Assembly (NCBI GenBank): GCA_965222125.1
Contig: CBDCTC010000004.1
Span: forward strand, 62,001-126,000
Direction: 5' to 3'
Source of the DNA: CAZENU01 sp965222125
GTDB taxonomy: Bacteria > Chloroflexota > Dehalococcoidia > Lucifugimonadales > CAZENU01
DNA length: 64,000 bases
The notes beneath the pieces were generated by a model, which had not been told where the DNA came from, did not search any database, and saw only the letters and a program-made list of their open reading frames with translations. The translations under genes and the position numbers were made by a program. This document shows, in pieces, positions 1 through 7,492 of this stretch. Positions within the stretch are counted from its first letter, which is position 1. Every line of letters starts with the position of its first letter.

Positions 1-57
1 TGCGGCATGAGGCATCTAGTCGCAGCCGTCGTCCCGTCGCGGGGCCATGGAGGCTGG

Positions 58-927
58 TCAGGCGACGCCCAGCTCCCGCAGCCTGTCGGCCATGCGCTTG
101 ATTCGTGGGCGGTCGCACTGGAGGAACGCGTCTTCGTGGGCCTGCTGGCGCTGCCGGTACTGGATGGCCTGCTGCGCTCCCATCGTAGTCTTGTGCATGT
201 CGTTGATCGCGTCCACCTGCGCCTGCGTCGTGGGGTTGGCGAAGTAGTTCAGCGTGAACATCCGTCGGCCGGTACGGCCGCCCCACGAGCCGTGGTACAG
301 GTGCTGCTCGAAGAAGACGACGTCGCTGGGGTTGGACTCGACGGCGTAGCCGGGCAGGTCCCGCTGCTCGACGCCGAACACGGGCTTGTTCGGGTCCAGT
401 CCCTGCTCCAAGTATGGCTTCAGCGCCTCTTTGGTCTGCCTGCCCTCGGCGATGGTCTGCAGCGTCCTCCACATCCTCAGGGGCCTGAGCTGGTCGTGGA
501 ACGGCATCCGGTGGGAGCCGGGGATGAAGCGTATGCAGCCGCTGTCCCGCGTGACGGGGTCGAGGTAGAACGCGATCTTGATGCGGCCGTGGCCCATCTC
601 CGGGTCCGGCGCGTCGGGGTGCCAGGAGGTGTCGCCGACGTACAGGTTGCCGTCCGAGCCCCACCAGAGGAATTCAGGCCCCAGTAGCTGCTCCATCGGC
701 CCGTAGATGCGGTCGTCGTCGATCAGGCTCATCAGCTTGGGACGCAGCTCGGCGAAGGCCATGACGGCCTGCCGCTTCTCGCCGTGGAAGGCTTGCCCCT
801 GCCGCTCCTCCTCCATGACCTCCTCGAACTCGCACTCGATCTCGGCCATCTCGTCTGGAGGGAATAGGCCCGGCAGGGCGACGAATCCAAAGGTCCTGAA
901 GTGCCGTACCTGTTGGTCAGTCAGCAT
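58..927 (-). CDS. Phytanoyl-CoA dioxygenase (PhyH) family protein
   Basis: A 289-residue protein of the Fe(II)/2-oxoglutarate-dependent PhyH oxygenase family, which hydroxylates a small organic substrate in the cytoplasm. The iron-binding HxD pair is visible as H103 and D105 (WHPDAPD). The distal His is H212 in YHGSWGG, followed by Arg 221-222, which would bind 2-oxoglutarate. A conserved SGCIRFIPGSH stretch lies at about 129-139. The full set of ligands suggests a working enzyme. It starts 16 bp after the stop of the sugar-acid dehydratase gene on the same strand, so the two are probably co-transcribed and act on related compounds. PhyH paralogues are often numerous in marine heterotrophs, and the substrate cannot be read from sequence. 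Confidence 0.93.
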   Translation of the reverse strand: MLTDQQVRHFRTFGFVALPGLFPPDEMAEIECEFEEVMEEERQGQAFHGEKRQAVMAFAELRPKLMSLIDDDRIYGPMEQLLGPEFLWWGSDGNLYVGDTSWHPDAPDPEMGHGRIKIAFYLDPVTRDSGCIRFIPGSHRMPFHDQLRPLRMWRTLQTIAEGRQTKEALKPYLEQGLDPNKPVFGVEQRDLPGYAVESNPSDVVFFEQHLYHGSWGGRTGRRMFTLNYFANPTTQAQVDAINDMHKTTMGAQQAIQYRQRQQAHEDAFLQCDRPRIKRMADRLRELGVA

Positions 928-943
928 CTTGAGCTCTCCTTTC

Positions 944-2083
944 CTACTGGTCGACCACCGAGCCGTCGACGTTGAGCCGTGTCCGCACCTCTCTTGGAGT
1001 CGGCGGGTACCTCTCGTGCGCGTCGTCGGCGAGCTCGATCCCGATGCCCGGAGCGTCCGGGACGATCAGAAAGCCGTTTTCCAGCTCCAACGGCGTCTTG
1101 ACTATCTCGCTCTTCGGCGGCTCGTGCTCGCCGACCGGATACTCCTGTATCGTGAAGTTCGGGATGCACGCCGCGAGCTGAAGGCAGGCCGCGGTGCTCA
1201 CCGGGCTGAGCGGGTTGTGCGGCACCACGCCGACGTAGTGCGCCTCAGCGATGGCCGCGATCTTCTTGCTGTGGGTGAGTCCTCCGGCCAGGCACACGTC
1301 CGGCCTGACGTACTGTACCGCGCCCCGGCTGAGCAGCATCTGGAACTCGTGGATCGTGTGGAACCGCTCTCCAGTGGCAATGGGGATGGAGATGTTCTGC
1401 GCGACCAGCCCCATGGCGTCGAAGTTGTCTGGGAGTATGGGGTCCTCGTAGAAGAGCGGGTGGTACGGCTCGATACCCTTCGCCAGCGTGACCGCCTCCG
1501 CCGGGGTCAGGCGGCGGTGGATCTCGATGCACAGGTCCACGTCGTCTCCGGCCGCCTCGCGGTACGCGGCGACCGCCTCTATGGCGCCTCGCATGTTCTC
1601 GGCGTGAGTCTTGAAGAACGGTTTGTCGACTGGTTCGTCCAGGAAGGGCGTCAGATGCCCGACCGCCGTGAATCCGGCCTCCTTGGCGTCCTTGACGCCC
1701 TGCACGAGCTTCTCTCTCGTGTCGCCGAACACGTGACAGTAGACTCGCGCTCTGTCTCTCGTCTTGCCGCCCATGAGCTGGTACACGGGCACGCCGAAGT
1801 GCTTTCCCGCGATGTCCCACAGGGCGATGTCCAGTGCGCTGATCGCGCCCATGATGGCCGCGCCGCGAAAGTGGCTGAAGCGGTACATGTACTGCCAGTG
1901 GTGCTCGATGCGCAGCGGGTCCTCGCCAACGAGGTAGCGTCCGAGCTTGTCGATGGCCGCCTGCGACGCCTCGAGGAAGCCCCACGCGCCCGACTCGCCG
2001 ACGCCTGTCAGGCCTGCGTCGGTGTGGACCTTGGCGAACAGGTACCGGTCGACCGGTATCGACTCGACGGCGGTGATCTTCAT
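944..2083 (-). CDS. Mandelate racemase/enolase-superfamily sugar-acid dehydratase (galactonate dehydratase-like)
   Basis: A 379-residue enolase-superfamily enzyme with an N-terminal capping domain (about 1-110) and a C-terminal TIM barrel. Metal ligands are E187, E213 (in YEDP) and E239 (in GERF). The pattern E187-x-H189, with D262 (RPDVCLAGG) and H289 (VPHNPLSP), matches the acid-base residues of the D-galactonate dehydratase (DgoD/GalD) subgroup, except that the first metal ligand is Glu instead of the usual Asp. The family abstracts the alpha proton of a carboxylate, and the likely reaction is dehydration of an aldonic acid. The exact sugar acid is unknown. It is the first gene of a two-gene unit with the PhyH gene. 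A complete insertion sequence lies about 90 bp upstream of its start and may have separated it from its original promoter region. Confidence 0.92.
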   Translation of the reverse strand: MKITAVESIPVDRYLFAKVHTDAGLTGVGESGAWGFLEASQAAIDKLGRYLVGEDPLRIEHHWQYMYRFSHFRGAAIMGAISALDIALWDIAGKHFGVPVYQLMGGKTRDRARVYCHVFGDTREKLVQGVKDAKEAGFTAVGHLTPFLDEPVDKPFFKTHAENMRGAIEAVAAYREAAGDDVDLCIEIHRRLTPAEAVTLAKGIEPYHPLFYEDPILPDNFDAMGLVAQNISIPIATGERFHTIHEFQMLLSRGAVQYVRPDVCLAGGLTHSKKIAAIAEAHYVGVVPHNPLSPVSTAACLQLAACIPNFTIQEYPVGEHEPPKSEIVKTPLELENGFLIVPDAPGIGIELADDAHERYPPTPREVRTRLNVDGSVVDQ

Positions 2084-2204
2084 GGAGTCGTGACTCCGCG
2101 GCCGGGGGCTTCTTCCGCCGCCGGCCCAGCCGCATTATAGGCGAAACCATTTCGAAGGGCGCGCACCCCGTACCACCCAGATTCCCCACCTAGATAAGAG
2201 GAAG

Positions 2205-2274
2205 ACCTCGTTGGAGCCCGACGCGATGCGGGCTAAGATGGTTGTTGAGCAAACGAACCGATCACCAACGAGGT
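2205..2274 (+). promoter_or_regulatory. IS1380 transposase control region with RBS-masking inverted repeat
   Basis: ACCTCGTTGG (2205-2214) is the perfect reverse complement of CCAACGAGGT (2265-2274). The second copy contains the GAGGTG ribosome-binding site of the transposase. An inner palindrome AGCCCG/CGGGCT (2215-2234) sits directly beside the first arm. A weak promoter, TTGGAG (2211-2216), a 17-bp spacer and TAAGAT (2234-2239), would start transcripts near 2246, after the left arm. Such transcripts would have a free RBS, while read-through transcripts from outside the element could fold and hide it. The repeats are seen directly, and the control mechanism is inferred by analogy with IS10/IS50. 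Confidence 0.55.
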
Positions 2275-2283
2275 GCATCTATT

Positions 2284-3813
2284 ATGAAGCAAGGCTTACT
2301 GGCATTCCAGTACGAGCAGGAGAAGGGCTCGACAGGTATGACGGGACTGTCCGGGCTGATGACGTACCTGGAGTTGATGCAAGCAGCGGGTTTGAGGTCG
2401 TCGGTGGAACGCCACGTGAGACTGCGGGAGTGTGGTCAGGGCTGGACGGACAGCCAGATAATCACGTCGCTGATACTGCTGAACTTGGCAGGCGGCGAGT
2501 CGGTGTCCGACCTTGATCTCCTTGAGAAGGACGCAGGTTTGTGCAGGGTACTTCGCCATGCCGAGACCTGGGGGATGGGTAGTAGGGAGCGCAGGGCGCT
2601 GAAGGCGAGATGGCGAGTCGAGCGTCTTCGGAGCGTGCCGTCGGAGTCTGCGGTGTTCCGGTATCTGGAGAGGTTCCATGACGCGGGCGAGGAGGCGATG
2701 CGGCAAGCTCACAGAGCATTCATACCTGCTCCCAACGGAGCTATGGAGGGTCTGGGGAAGGTGAACGCCGACCTGGCGGGCTTCGTGCAGAGCCGTTCGC
2801 CTCAGAGAGAGGCCACACTGGACATGGACGCCTGTCTGGTGGAGACACACAAGCAGGAGGCGCTCCACAGCTACAAGAAGTACAGGGCCTACCAGCCGCT
2901 GACCACCTACTGGTCAGAGGCCGAGTTGATTGTGCATTCGGAGTTTCGGGACGGCAACGTACCTGCGGGCCATCAGCAGTTACGAGTGTTGACCGAAGCA
3001 CTGGAGCATCTGCCTGCGGGGGTGGAGAAGGTGATGCTCAGGTCTGACACGGCGGGGTATCAGCGGGAGTTGCTGCGGTACTGCGCGGAGGGTAGAGACG
3101 AGCGGTTCGGGGTGATCGAGTTCGCGGTTGGGGTCGACGTGACGACGGAGTTCCGCCGTGCGGTGTCCGAGGTCGCCGAGCAAGACTGGCAGACGCTGTA
3201 CCGCAAGGTTGGGGAGCATCGTGTGGACACGGGTCAGCAGTGGGCTGATGTGAACTTCGTGCCCAACTGGATAGGGCACTCCAAGAACAGCCCTGAGTAT
3301 CGGTTCATAGCTACCAGGGAGCGGTTGATCGAACAGCCTCTGCCGGGAATGGAGGGGCAGATGGAGCTTCCGTTCCCCGCGATGGAGCTGTCCAACAGAG
3401 GCTGGTACAAGGTCTTCGGAGTGGTGACCAACCGGAGCATTGCGGCAGATGAGTTGATCTGGTGGTCGAGGCAGAGATGTGGCAAGGGCGAGGAGGTCCA
3501 CGGCGTCCTCAAGAGTGACCTTGCCGGGGGCAGGCTTCCGTCGGGGCTGTTCGGAGCCAACGCAGCATGGTGGGCGATAGCCGTGTTGGCCTTCAACTTG
3601 AACTCTGCCATGAAGCGGCTGGTGTTGGGCGGACAGTGGGTGGGCAAGCGTCTCAAGGCGGTGCGTTTCGCCCTGATCGCCCTACCGGGCCGTGTGGTGC
3701 GTCACGCCAGGAGGTTGATCATCCGTCTTGCCCGTGGCCATCCCTCATACGAGTTGCTGCTCAGCGCGCGGCAGAGGATATTGGCGCTGGCTGCCGAGCC
3801 GTATCGGGCATAG
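2284..3813 (+). CDS. IS1380-family transposase (DDE)
   Basis: A 509-residue DDE transposase of the IS1380/DDE_Tnp_1 group. The first catalytic Asp lies in the LDMDACLVETHK block at about residue 180-190. It is followed by the family's tyrosine-rich KKYRAYQPL stretch, a second Asp block (LRSDTAGY), and a C-terminal Glu region (RCGKGEEVHGVLKSD) with the conserved N/W-rich tail (FGANAAWWAIAVLAFNLN). The start at 2284 is preferred over an upstream ATG at 2242 because GAGGTG lies at 2271-2276, correctly spaced from it. The protein catalyses cut-and-paste movement of the element between the terminal repeats. No stop or frameshift is seen, so it is probably active. The RBS lies inside an inverted repeat that may limit translation. 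Confidence 0.92.
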   Translation: MKQGLLAFQYEQEKGSTGMTGLSGLMTYLELMQAAGLRSSVERHVRLRECGQGWTDSQIITSLILLNLAGGESVSDLDLLEKDAGLCRVLRHAETWGMGSRERRALKARWRVERLRSVPSESAVFRYLERFHDAGEEAMRQAHRAFIPAPNGAMEGLGKVNADLAGFVQSRSPQREATLDMDACLVETHKQEALHSYKKYRAYQPLTTYWSEAELIVHSEFRDGNVPAGHQQLRVLTEALEHLPAGVEKVMLRSDTAGYQRELLRYCAEGRDERFGVIEFAVGVDVTTEFRRAVSEVAEQDWQTLYRKVGEHRVDTGQQWADVNFVPNWIGHSKNSPEYRFIATRERLIEQPLPGMEGQMELPFPAMELSNRGWYKVFGVVTNRSIAADELIWWSRQRCGKGEEVHGVLKSDLAGGRLPSGLFGANAAWWAIAVLAFNLNSAMKRLVLGGQWVGKRLKAVRFALIALPGRVVRHARRLIIRLARGHPSYELLLSARQRILALAAEPYRA

Positions 3814-4149
3814 GCGACCCTGCCTGGAGCATCGGTTTGTAGGCGACTCTGCCGAGTTGCCAGGCCGGGCCATGCCTTCTTCGGCCTGACAACAGCCACA
3901 ATTGGCAGCGAACCGCTGCCGATACACTCAAAGACGGCACCCTAGACCCTGTCCGATGCCGATCATGTCATGCGTCACCCCAAGTCGACACCCGGACACC
4001 CCCTGAAAGCACACCGAGCAGCTCCCAACCATGTCAGGTGGGGGATTTGGGACCATGTGAACCGCTGCGCTGCGCCCGGCGTTGACAGTCCCGCCGCGAA
4101 AACCTAGAGTACGGTCTCCGAACATTCTGCCCGAGGAGCGGATTCGAAC

Positions 4150-5532
4150 ATGGCAAACGACGCAAACGGCGAGCCGCTGAGACTCTGGAACTGGCGCGAG
4201 CTCTTCGTCGATCACCACCTGATCGACCGGATGGACGGGACGTCGCTCAAGCTGCACGAGCCGCGGCCGGCCGGCACGGCGATAGAGTACGACCGCCCGT
4301 GGGAAGGCCGCGGCTCCGCGTACATGACGGTGCTCGAGGACAACGGTGTCTACCGCTTGTACTACCGGGGCGCTCCGGGTGACGGGCCGCAGGTGACATG
4401 CTACGCGGAGAGCGCCGACGGCATCGCGTGGACAAAGCCCGACCTGGGGCTGTTCGACGTAGCCGGCACGAGGGACAACAACGTCATCCTGACGCCCGAG
4501 GTGGCCGGCGACGCGACCCACAATTTCTCGCCGATGCTGGACAGGCGACCGGGAGTCCCCGAATCTGAGCAGTACAAGGCCCTGGGCGGGTCGGGTAGAG
4601 GAGGACTGACCGCCTTCGCATCCGCGGACGCCGTCACGTGGAGGAAGCTCGTCGAAGAGCCTGTCATTACCAAGGGGGCGTTTGACTCCCAGAACGTGTG
4701 CTTCTGGTCGTGGGCAGAGGGCCTGTACCTCTGCTACTTTAGGGTATTCACTAACCGCGTCCGCACGGTCGCCAGGACGACATCCAAGGACTTCCGCACC
4801 TGGTCGGAGCCGGTCGAGATGGAGTTCGGCGGCGCGCCCAAGGAGCAGCTGTACACGAACGGCACCACGTCGTACTTTCGCGCGCCGCACATCTACGTCG
4901 CACTGCCGGGGCGCTTCTGGCCGGCGCGCAAGGCCCTGAGCGACGATGACGCCGGCGCGCTCGACGTGTGGGAGGGCTCCGGGGCTGCCAACGACTGCTC
5001 GGACGCCGTGCTCATAACCACGCGTGGGGGCAATCGCTACGACCGCACGTTCATGGAGAGCTTCGTGCGTCCGGGGCTGGAGAAGGCGAACTGGGTGTCG
5101 CGGGCCAACTACCCGGCGCAGGGCGTCGTCCCGACCGGCGATACTGAGATGTCGATATACGTCGGCCGCGGGATGGGCCAGACGACGGCCCGGATCGAGC
5201 GCCTGACGCTGAGGACGGACGGCTTCGCGTCGTTGCACGGCGGCTACGGCGGCGGCGAGATGCTGACGCGGCCGTTCTGGTTCGGCGGCAGCGAGCTTCT
5301 CATCAACTACGCCACGTCGGCCGCGGGCAACGTCCGCGTCGAGCTGCACGACGAGACCGGCGCGCCCATCGACGGCTTCACGCTGGACGACTGCGACGAG
5401 ATCATCGGCGACGACGTCGACCGGGCAGTCACATGGAACGGCAGCACCGACGTCAGCAAGACGGCCCGCCGGCCTATCCGGCTGCGCTTCGCGATGAAGG
5501 ACGCCGACCTCTATTCGCTCCGCTTCCGGTAG
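4150..5532 (+). CDS. Five-bladed beta-propeller glycosidase-like protein (GH32/GH43-like)
   Basis: A 460-residue protein without a signal peptide. Repeated blade-like phrases (YRLYYRG about 79-85, YAESADGIAWTKP about 97-109, AFASADAVTWRKL, LYLCYFRVF, ARTTSKDFRTWSEP) are typical of the N-terminal propeller shared by GH32, GH43, GH62 and GH130 enzymes. The C-terminal part (about 370-460) looks like a beta-sandwich (NVRVELHDETGAPIDGF, RPIRLRFAMKDADLYSLRF). Such proteins are common in bacteria that degrade complex polysaccharides. I cannot assign the three acidic catalytic residues with confidence, so the activity and sugar are open. A ROK-type sugar kinase remnant follows 64 bp downstream on the same strand, supporting a sugar-use role. 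Its upstream region is the right end of the insertion sequence. Confidence 0.75.
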   Translation: MANDANGEPLRLWNWRELFVDHHLIDRMDGTSLKLHEPRPAGTAIEYDRPWEGRGSAYMTVLEDNGVYRLYYRGAPGDGPQVTCYAESADGIAWTKPDLGLFDVAGTRDNNVILTPEVAGDATHNFSPMLDRRPGVPESEQYKALGGSGRGGLTAFASADAVTWRKLVEEPVITKGAFDSQNVCFWSWAEGLYLCYFRVFTNRVRTVARTTSKDFRTWSEPVEMEFGGAPKEQLYTNGTTSYFRAPHIYVALPGRFWPARKALSDDDAGALDVWEGSGAANDCSDAVLITTRGGNRYDRTFMESFVRPGLEKANWVSRANYPAQGVVPTGDTEMSIYVGRGMGQTTARIERLTLRTDGFASLHGGYGGGEMLTRPFWFGGSELLINYATSAAGNVRVELHDETGAPIDGFTLDDCDEIIGDDVDRAVTWNGSTDVSKTARRPIRLRFAMKDADLYSLRFR

Positions 5533-5596
5533 AGCTCTCGGACTGCCAGTGGATCGGACTATGGGTGGGTCACAGGGCACAACTACCGGGTGAGCC

Positions 5597-6446
5597 GTGG
5601 CCGAATCACGAGACGCTCTGTTCCTCGCGCTTGATGTAGGAGGGGCCAACGTCAAGGCCGGACTTGTCACAGGGGCCGGACTTGTCCTCTCTGCCAACAC
5701 GGTCGCCCAGTCATGCTGGAGGCACCCGCGAGCAGGTTCTGGCAGACATCGACCTGGCTCTGGCTCCATACCGGAACGAGCCTGTGATGGGACTCGGGGC
5801 CGGGTTCCCTTCATTCGGGGGCTACGAACTAGGCGTTCTCGATAGCGAGCTGTCCGCCTATCCCTCGATGCACCGTTTCCCACTCCGACATCATCTGGAA
5901 CACACCTACGGGGTTCCAACGAGGCTGGTGCCCGATGCCAATCTGCTTGCCTACGGACTGCTCCGATTCGGTGAGGGCACGAAATGCGACAGCTTCGTGG
6001 CCGTCGCACTGGGCACCGGCACAGCTGTCAGCCTTGTCCGACACTGCGAAGTGCTTACGGGCCCCGGAGGCTTCCCAGACGTGATCATGCGCTTCTACAC
6101 GGGTTGGGGCTGGCCTGGCGCATGGCGGCACTCGGGCAATCACTTTGCCGATCATTACGGCGCGGACTCCAAGACCGTGTACAGGCGGGCGTGCGATGGC
6201 GACCCTGAAGCCCTGGATATTTGGCAAGAGGTCGGCGATGCGCTCGGGGCCACGATTGTCCGGCTGGCTTCGGAGACCGAGACGCAGACCGCAGTCGTAG
6301 CCGGCGGACTCGCTGCGGCATGGAGATTCATGGAGCCGGCGGTCCAGAATCGTGTGGAGCCCAAGGGCGGCGACCTGGTCAGGACAAGCCTGCCACACCC
6401 TTCGCTATCGGGCGCCGCCGGCCTGTTCTCTTCTGTCAGAGAGTGA
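5597..6446 (+). pseudogene. ROK-family sugar kinase, interrupted by a frameshift
   Basis: The first frame (GTG start at 5597) encodes ALDVGGANVKAGLVT, the phosphate-1 loop of the ROK/actin-like ATPase fold. The sequence then continues in the next frame from about 5705 (HAGGTREQVLADIDLAL onward). That second part holds the catalytic-Asp block VPDANLLAYG, the phosphate-2 loop VALGTGTAVSLV and the adenosine loop VVAGGLAAAW. A one-base indel around 5700-5712 is the simplest explanation. The zinc-binding CxCGxxGCxE motif of classical ROK kinases is absent, so this is an atypical branch even if the frameshift is an assembly error. The total length of about 283 codons fits a ROK kinase (about 300). 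It lies downstream of the glycosidase-like gene, suggesting a sugar salvage pair that has lost its kinase. Confidence 0.8.
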
Positions 6447-6516
6447 AAGTCCGATGATCCCTACCGTCCAGCTGCGCCACTACGGACCGCGCAGGCCGGC
6501 GCGAGTGCGCGGCCGT

Positions 6517-7272
6517 TTACTGGATGACGCCCTGTAGACGAAGCGCTTCGCGGGCCAGCACGACGAAGCTGGTGGCGAGTACCACGCCGACGACGCTCTG
6601 GCGGAACCGCGTCTCTGACATTCTGCCGACCAGCGCCGCGCCCAGGACGTAGCCCAGCAGCACCGGCGCGATCACGACCGCGATCAGTGTCAGTCTCTCC
6701 GTGGTGAAGAGGCCGGAGACCGCGTAGCCGACCACGGCCACCGACTCGACCGTCAAGAAGAATAGCGAGAGTTGACCCCTGACGGTCTGGCTCGGCATCT
6801 CTCGGGCCAGCAGGTACACGGCGACCAGGGGGCCGCCGATCCCAAACCCGGCCAGTAGCGCCCCCACCGACAGGCCGACCAGCGGCCCGGTCGACCTCTT
6901 GCGGGCGAGCACGACCAGCCCGCCGAAGCGCAGCGACGCCGTGAACAGCACCACCAGCGCCGTGATGCCTATGCTGAGCGCGCTGCCACTCAGCGTGTTC
7001 AGCATCAGCACGCCGATGGGCGCTCCCAGCACGCCGCCAGCGATTACGGGAAGGAGCTCCCGCACGCGGAGATGTCGCCGCGTCTTGGCGATGATCAGGG
7101 CGAACACGGCGAGCGACACGGTGTTGACGACCACCACGACGGTCTGCGGCTCGATCACGAGGAGCAGCAGCGGGCTCGTCGCGATCCCGATACCGAAGCC
7201 GACGGTGCTGAGCACCGTTGCTCCCATGAGCATCACCGGGACGGCGACGAGAATCTCGGTGACGTCAGGCAT
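6517..7272 (-). CDS. TauE/SafE (TSUP) family membrane transporter
   Basis: A 251-residue protein with about eight hydrophobic helices arranged as two similar halves, typical of the TSUP family (sulfite, sulfoacetate or other organic anion exporters). The first half carries the family signature GFGIGIATSPLLLLVIEPQTVVVVVN near 26-51, including the conserved glycine-rich turn. The second half repeats it as LLAGFGIGGPLVAVYLLA near 139-156. It stands alone between the ROK remnant, which it converges on, and the deacylase gene, with about 220 bp upstream. The substrate cannot be told from sequence. Confidence 0.88.
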   Translation of the reverse strand: MPDVTEILVAVPVMLMGATVLSTVGFGIGIATSPLLLLVIEPQTVVVVVNTVSLAVFALIIAKTRRHLRVRELLPVIAGGVLGAPIGVLMLNTLSGSALSIGITALVVLFTASLRFGGLVVLARKRSTGPLVGLSVGALLAGFGIGGPLVAVYLLAREMPSQTVRGQLSLFFLTVESVAVVGYAVSGLFTTERLTLIAVVIAPVLLGYVLGAALVGRMSETRFRQSVVGVVLATSFVVLAREALRLQGVIQ

Positions 7273-7340
7273 TCGGCCGTCGGCCTAATGCAATTTCAGT
7301 CTGAACAGGCCGTGAAGCGATCAATCACCCTCACCTTAGT

Positions 7341-7361
7341 CCTCTCCCGTCAAGGGAGAGG
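7341..7361. repeat. Palindromic repeat (CCTCTCCC/GGGAGAGG hairpin)
   Basis: A perfect 8-bp inverted repeat, CCTCTCCC (7341-7348) and GGGAGAGG (7354-7361), with a 5-base spacer, lies in the gap between the TauE-like gene and the deacylase gene. This type of extragenic palindrome occurs in many bacterial genomes as a dispersed element. It might also form the end of the minus-strand deacylase transcript. Confidence 0.5.
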
Positions 7362-7492
7362 AGACCCTCGCCCGGAAATGAGACAGGCCGTGCCCTTATG
7401 GTCGGGGCTGTGGAGAATCTAGACAAGGGCCCGGGTAGGCCGGTCGCCTCACCTAATCGCTGCTCTGCGCGGCTCCCGTGTACGGGGCCGAG

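Larger units (their letters stand above)
2176..4051 (+). mobile_element. Complete IS1380-family insertion sequence
   Basis: An intact element of 1,876 bp. The left terminal repeat is CCCAGATTCCCCACCT (2176-2191). The right end, read inward on the minus strand (4051-4036), is CCCAAATCCCCCACCT, 14 of 16 identical. It is flanked by a direct duplication ACCA (2172-2175 and 4052-4055). Four-base duplications, ends starting with CC and one long DDE transposase are typical of IS1380 elements. The 222 bp between the transposase stop and the right repeat are non-coding and contain a short hairpin (GGCAGCG at 3904-3910 with CGCTGCC at 3914-3920) that could end transcription. The perfect duplication indicates an undisturbed, fairly recent insertion between the dehydratase gene and the propeller-protein gene. 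Confidence 0.92.

Noticed and set aside
3928..6009. A 693-codon minus-strand frame across the IS end and the propeller gene
   Set aside because: It runs through the IS right end, the gap and the propeller gene and has no coherent domain.
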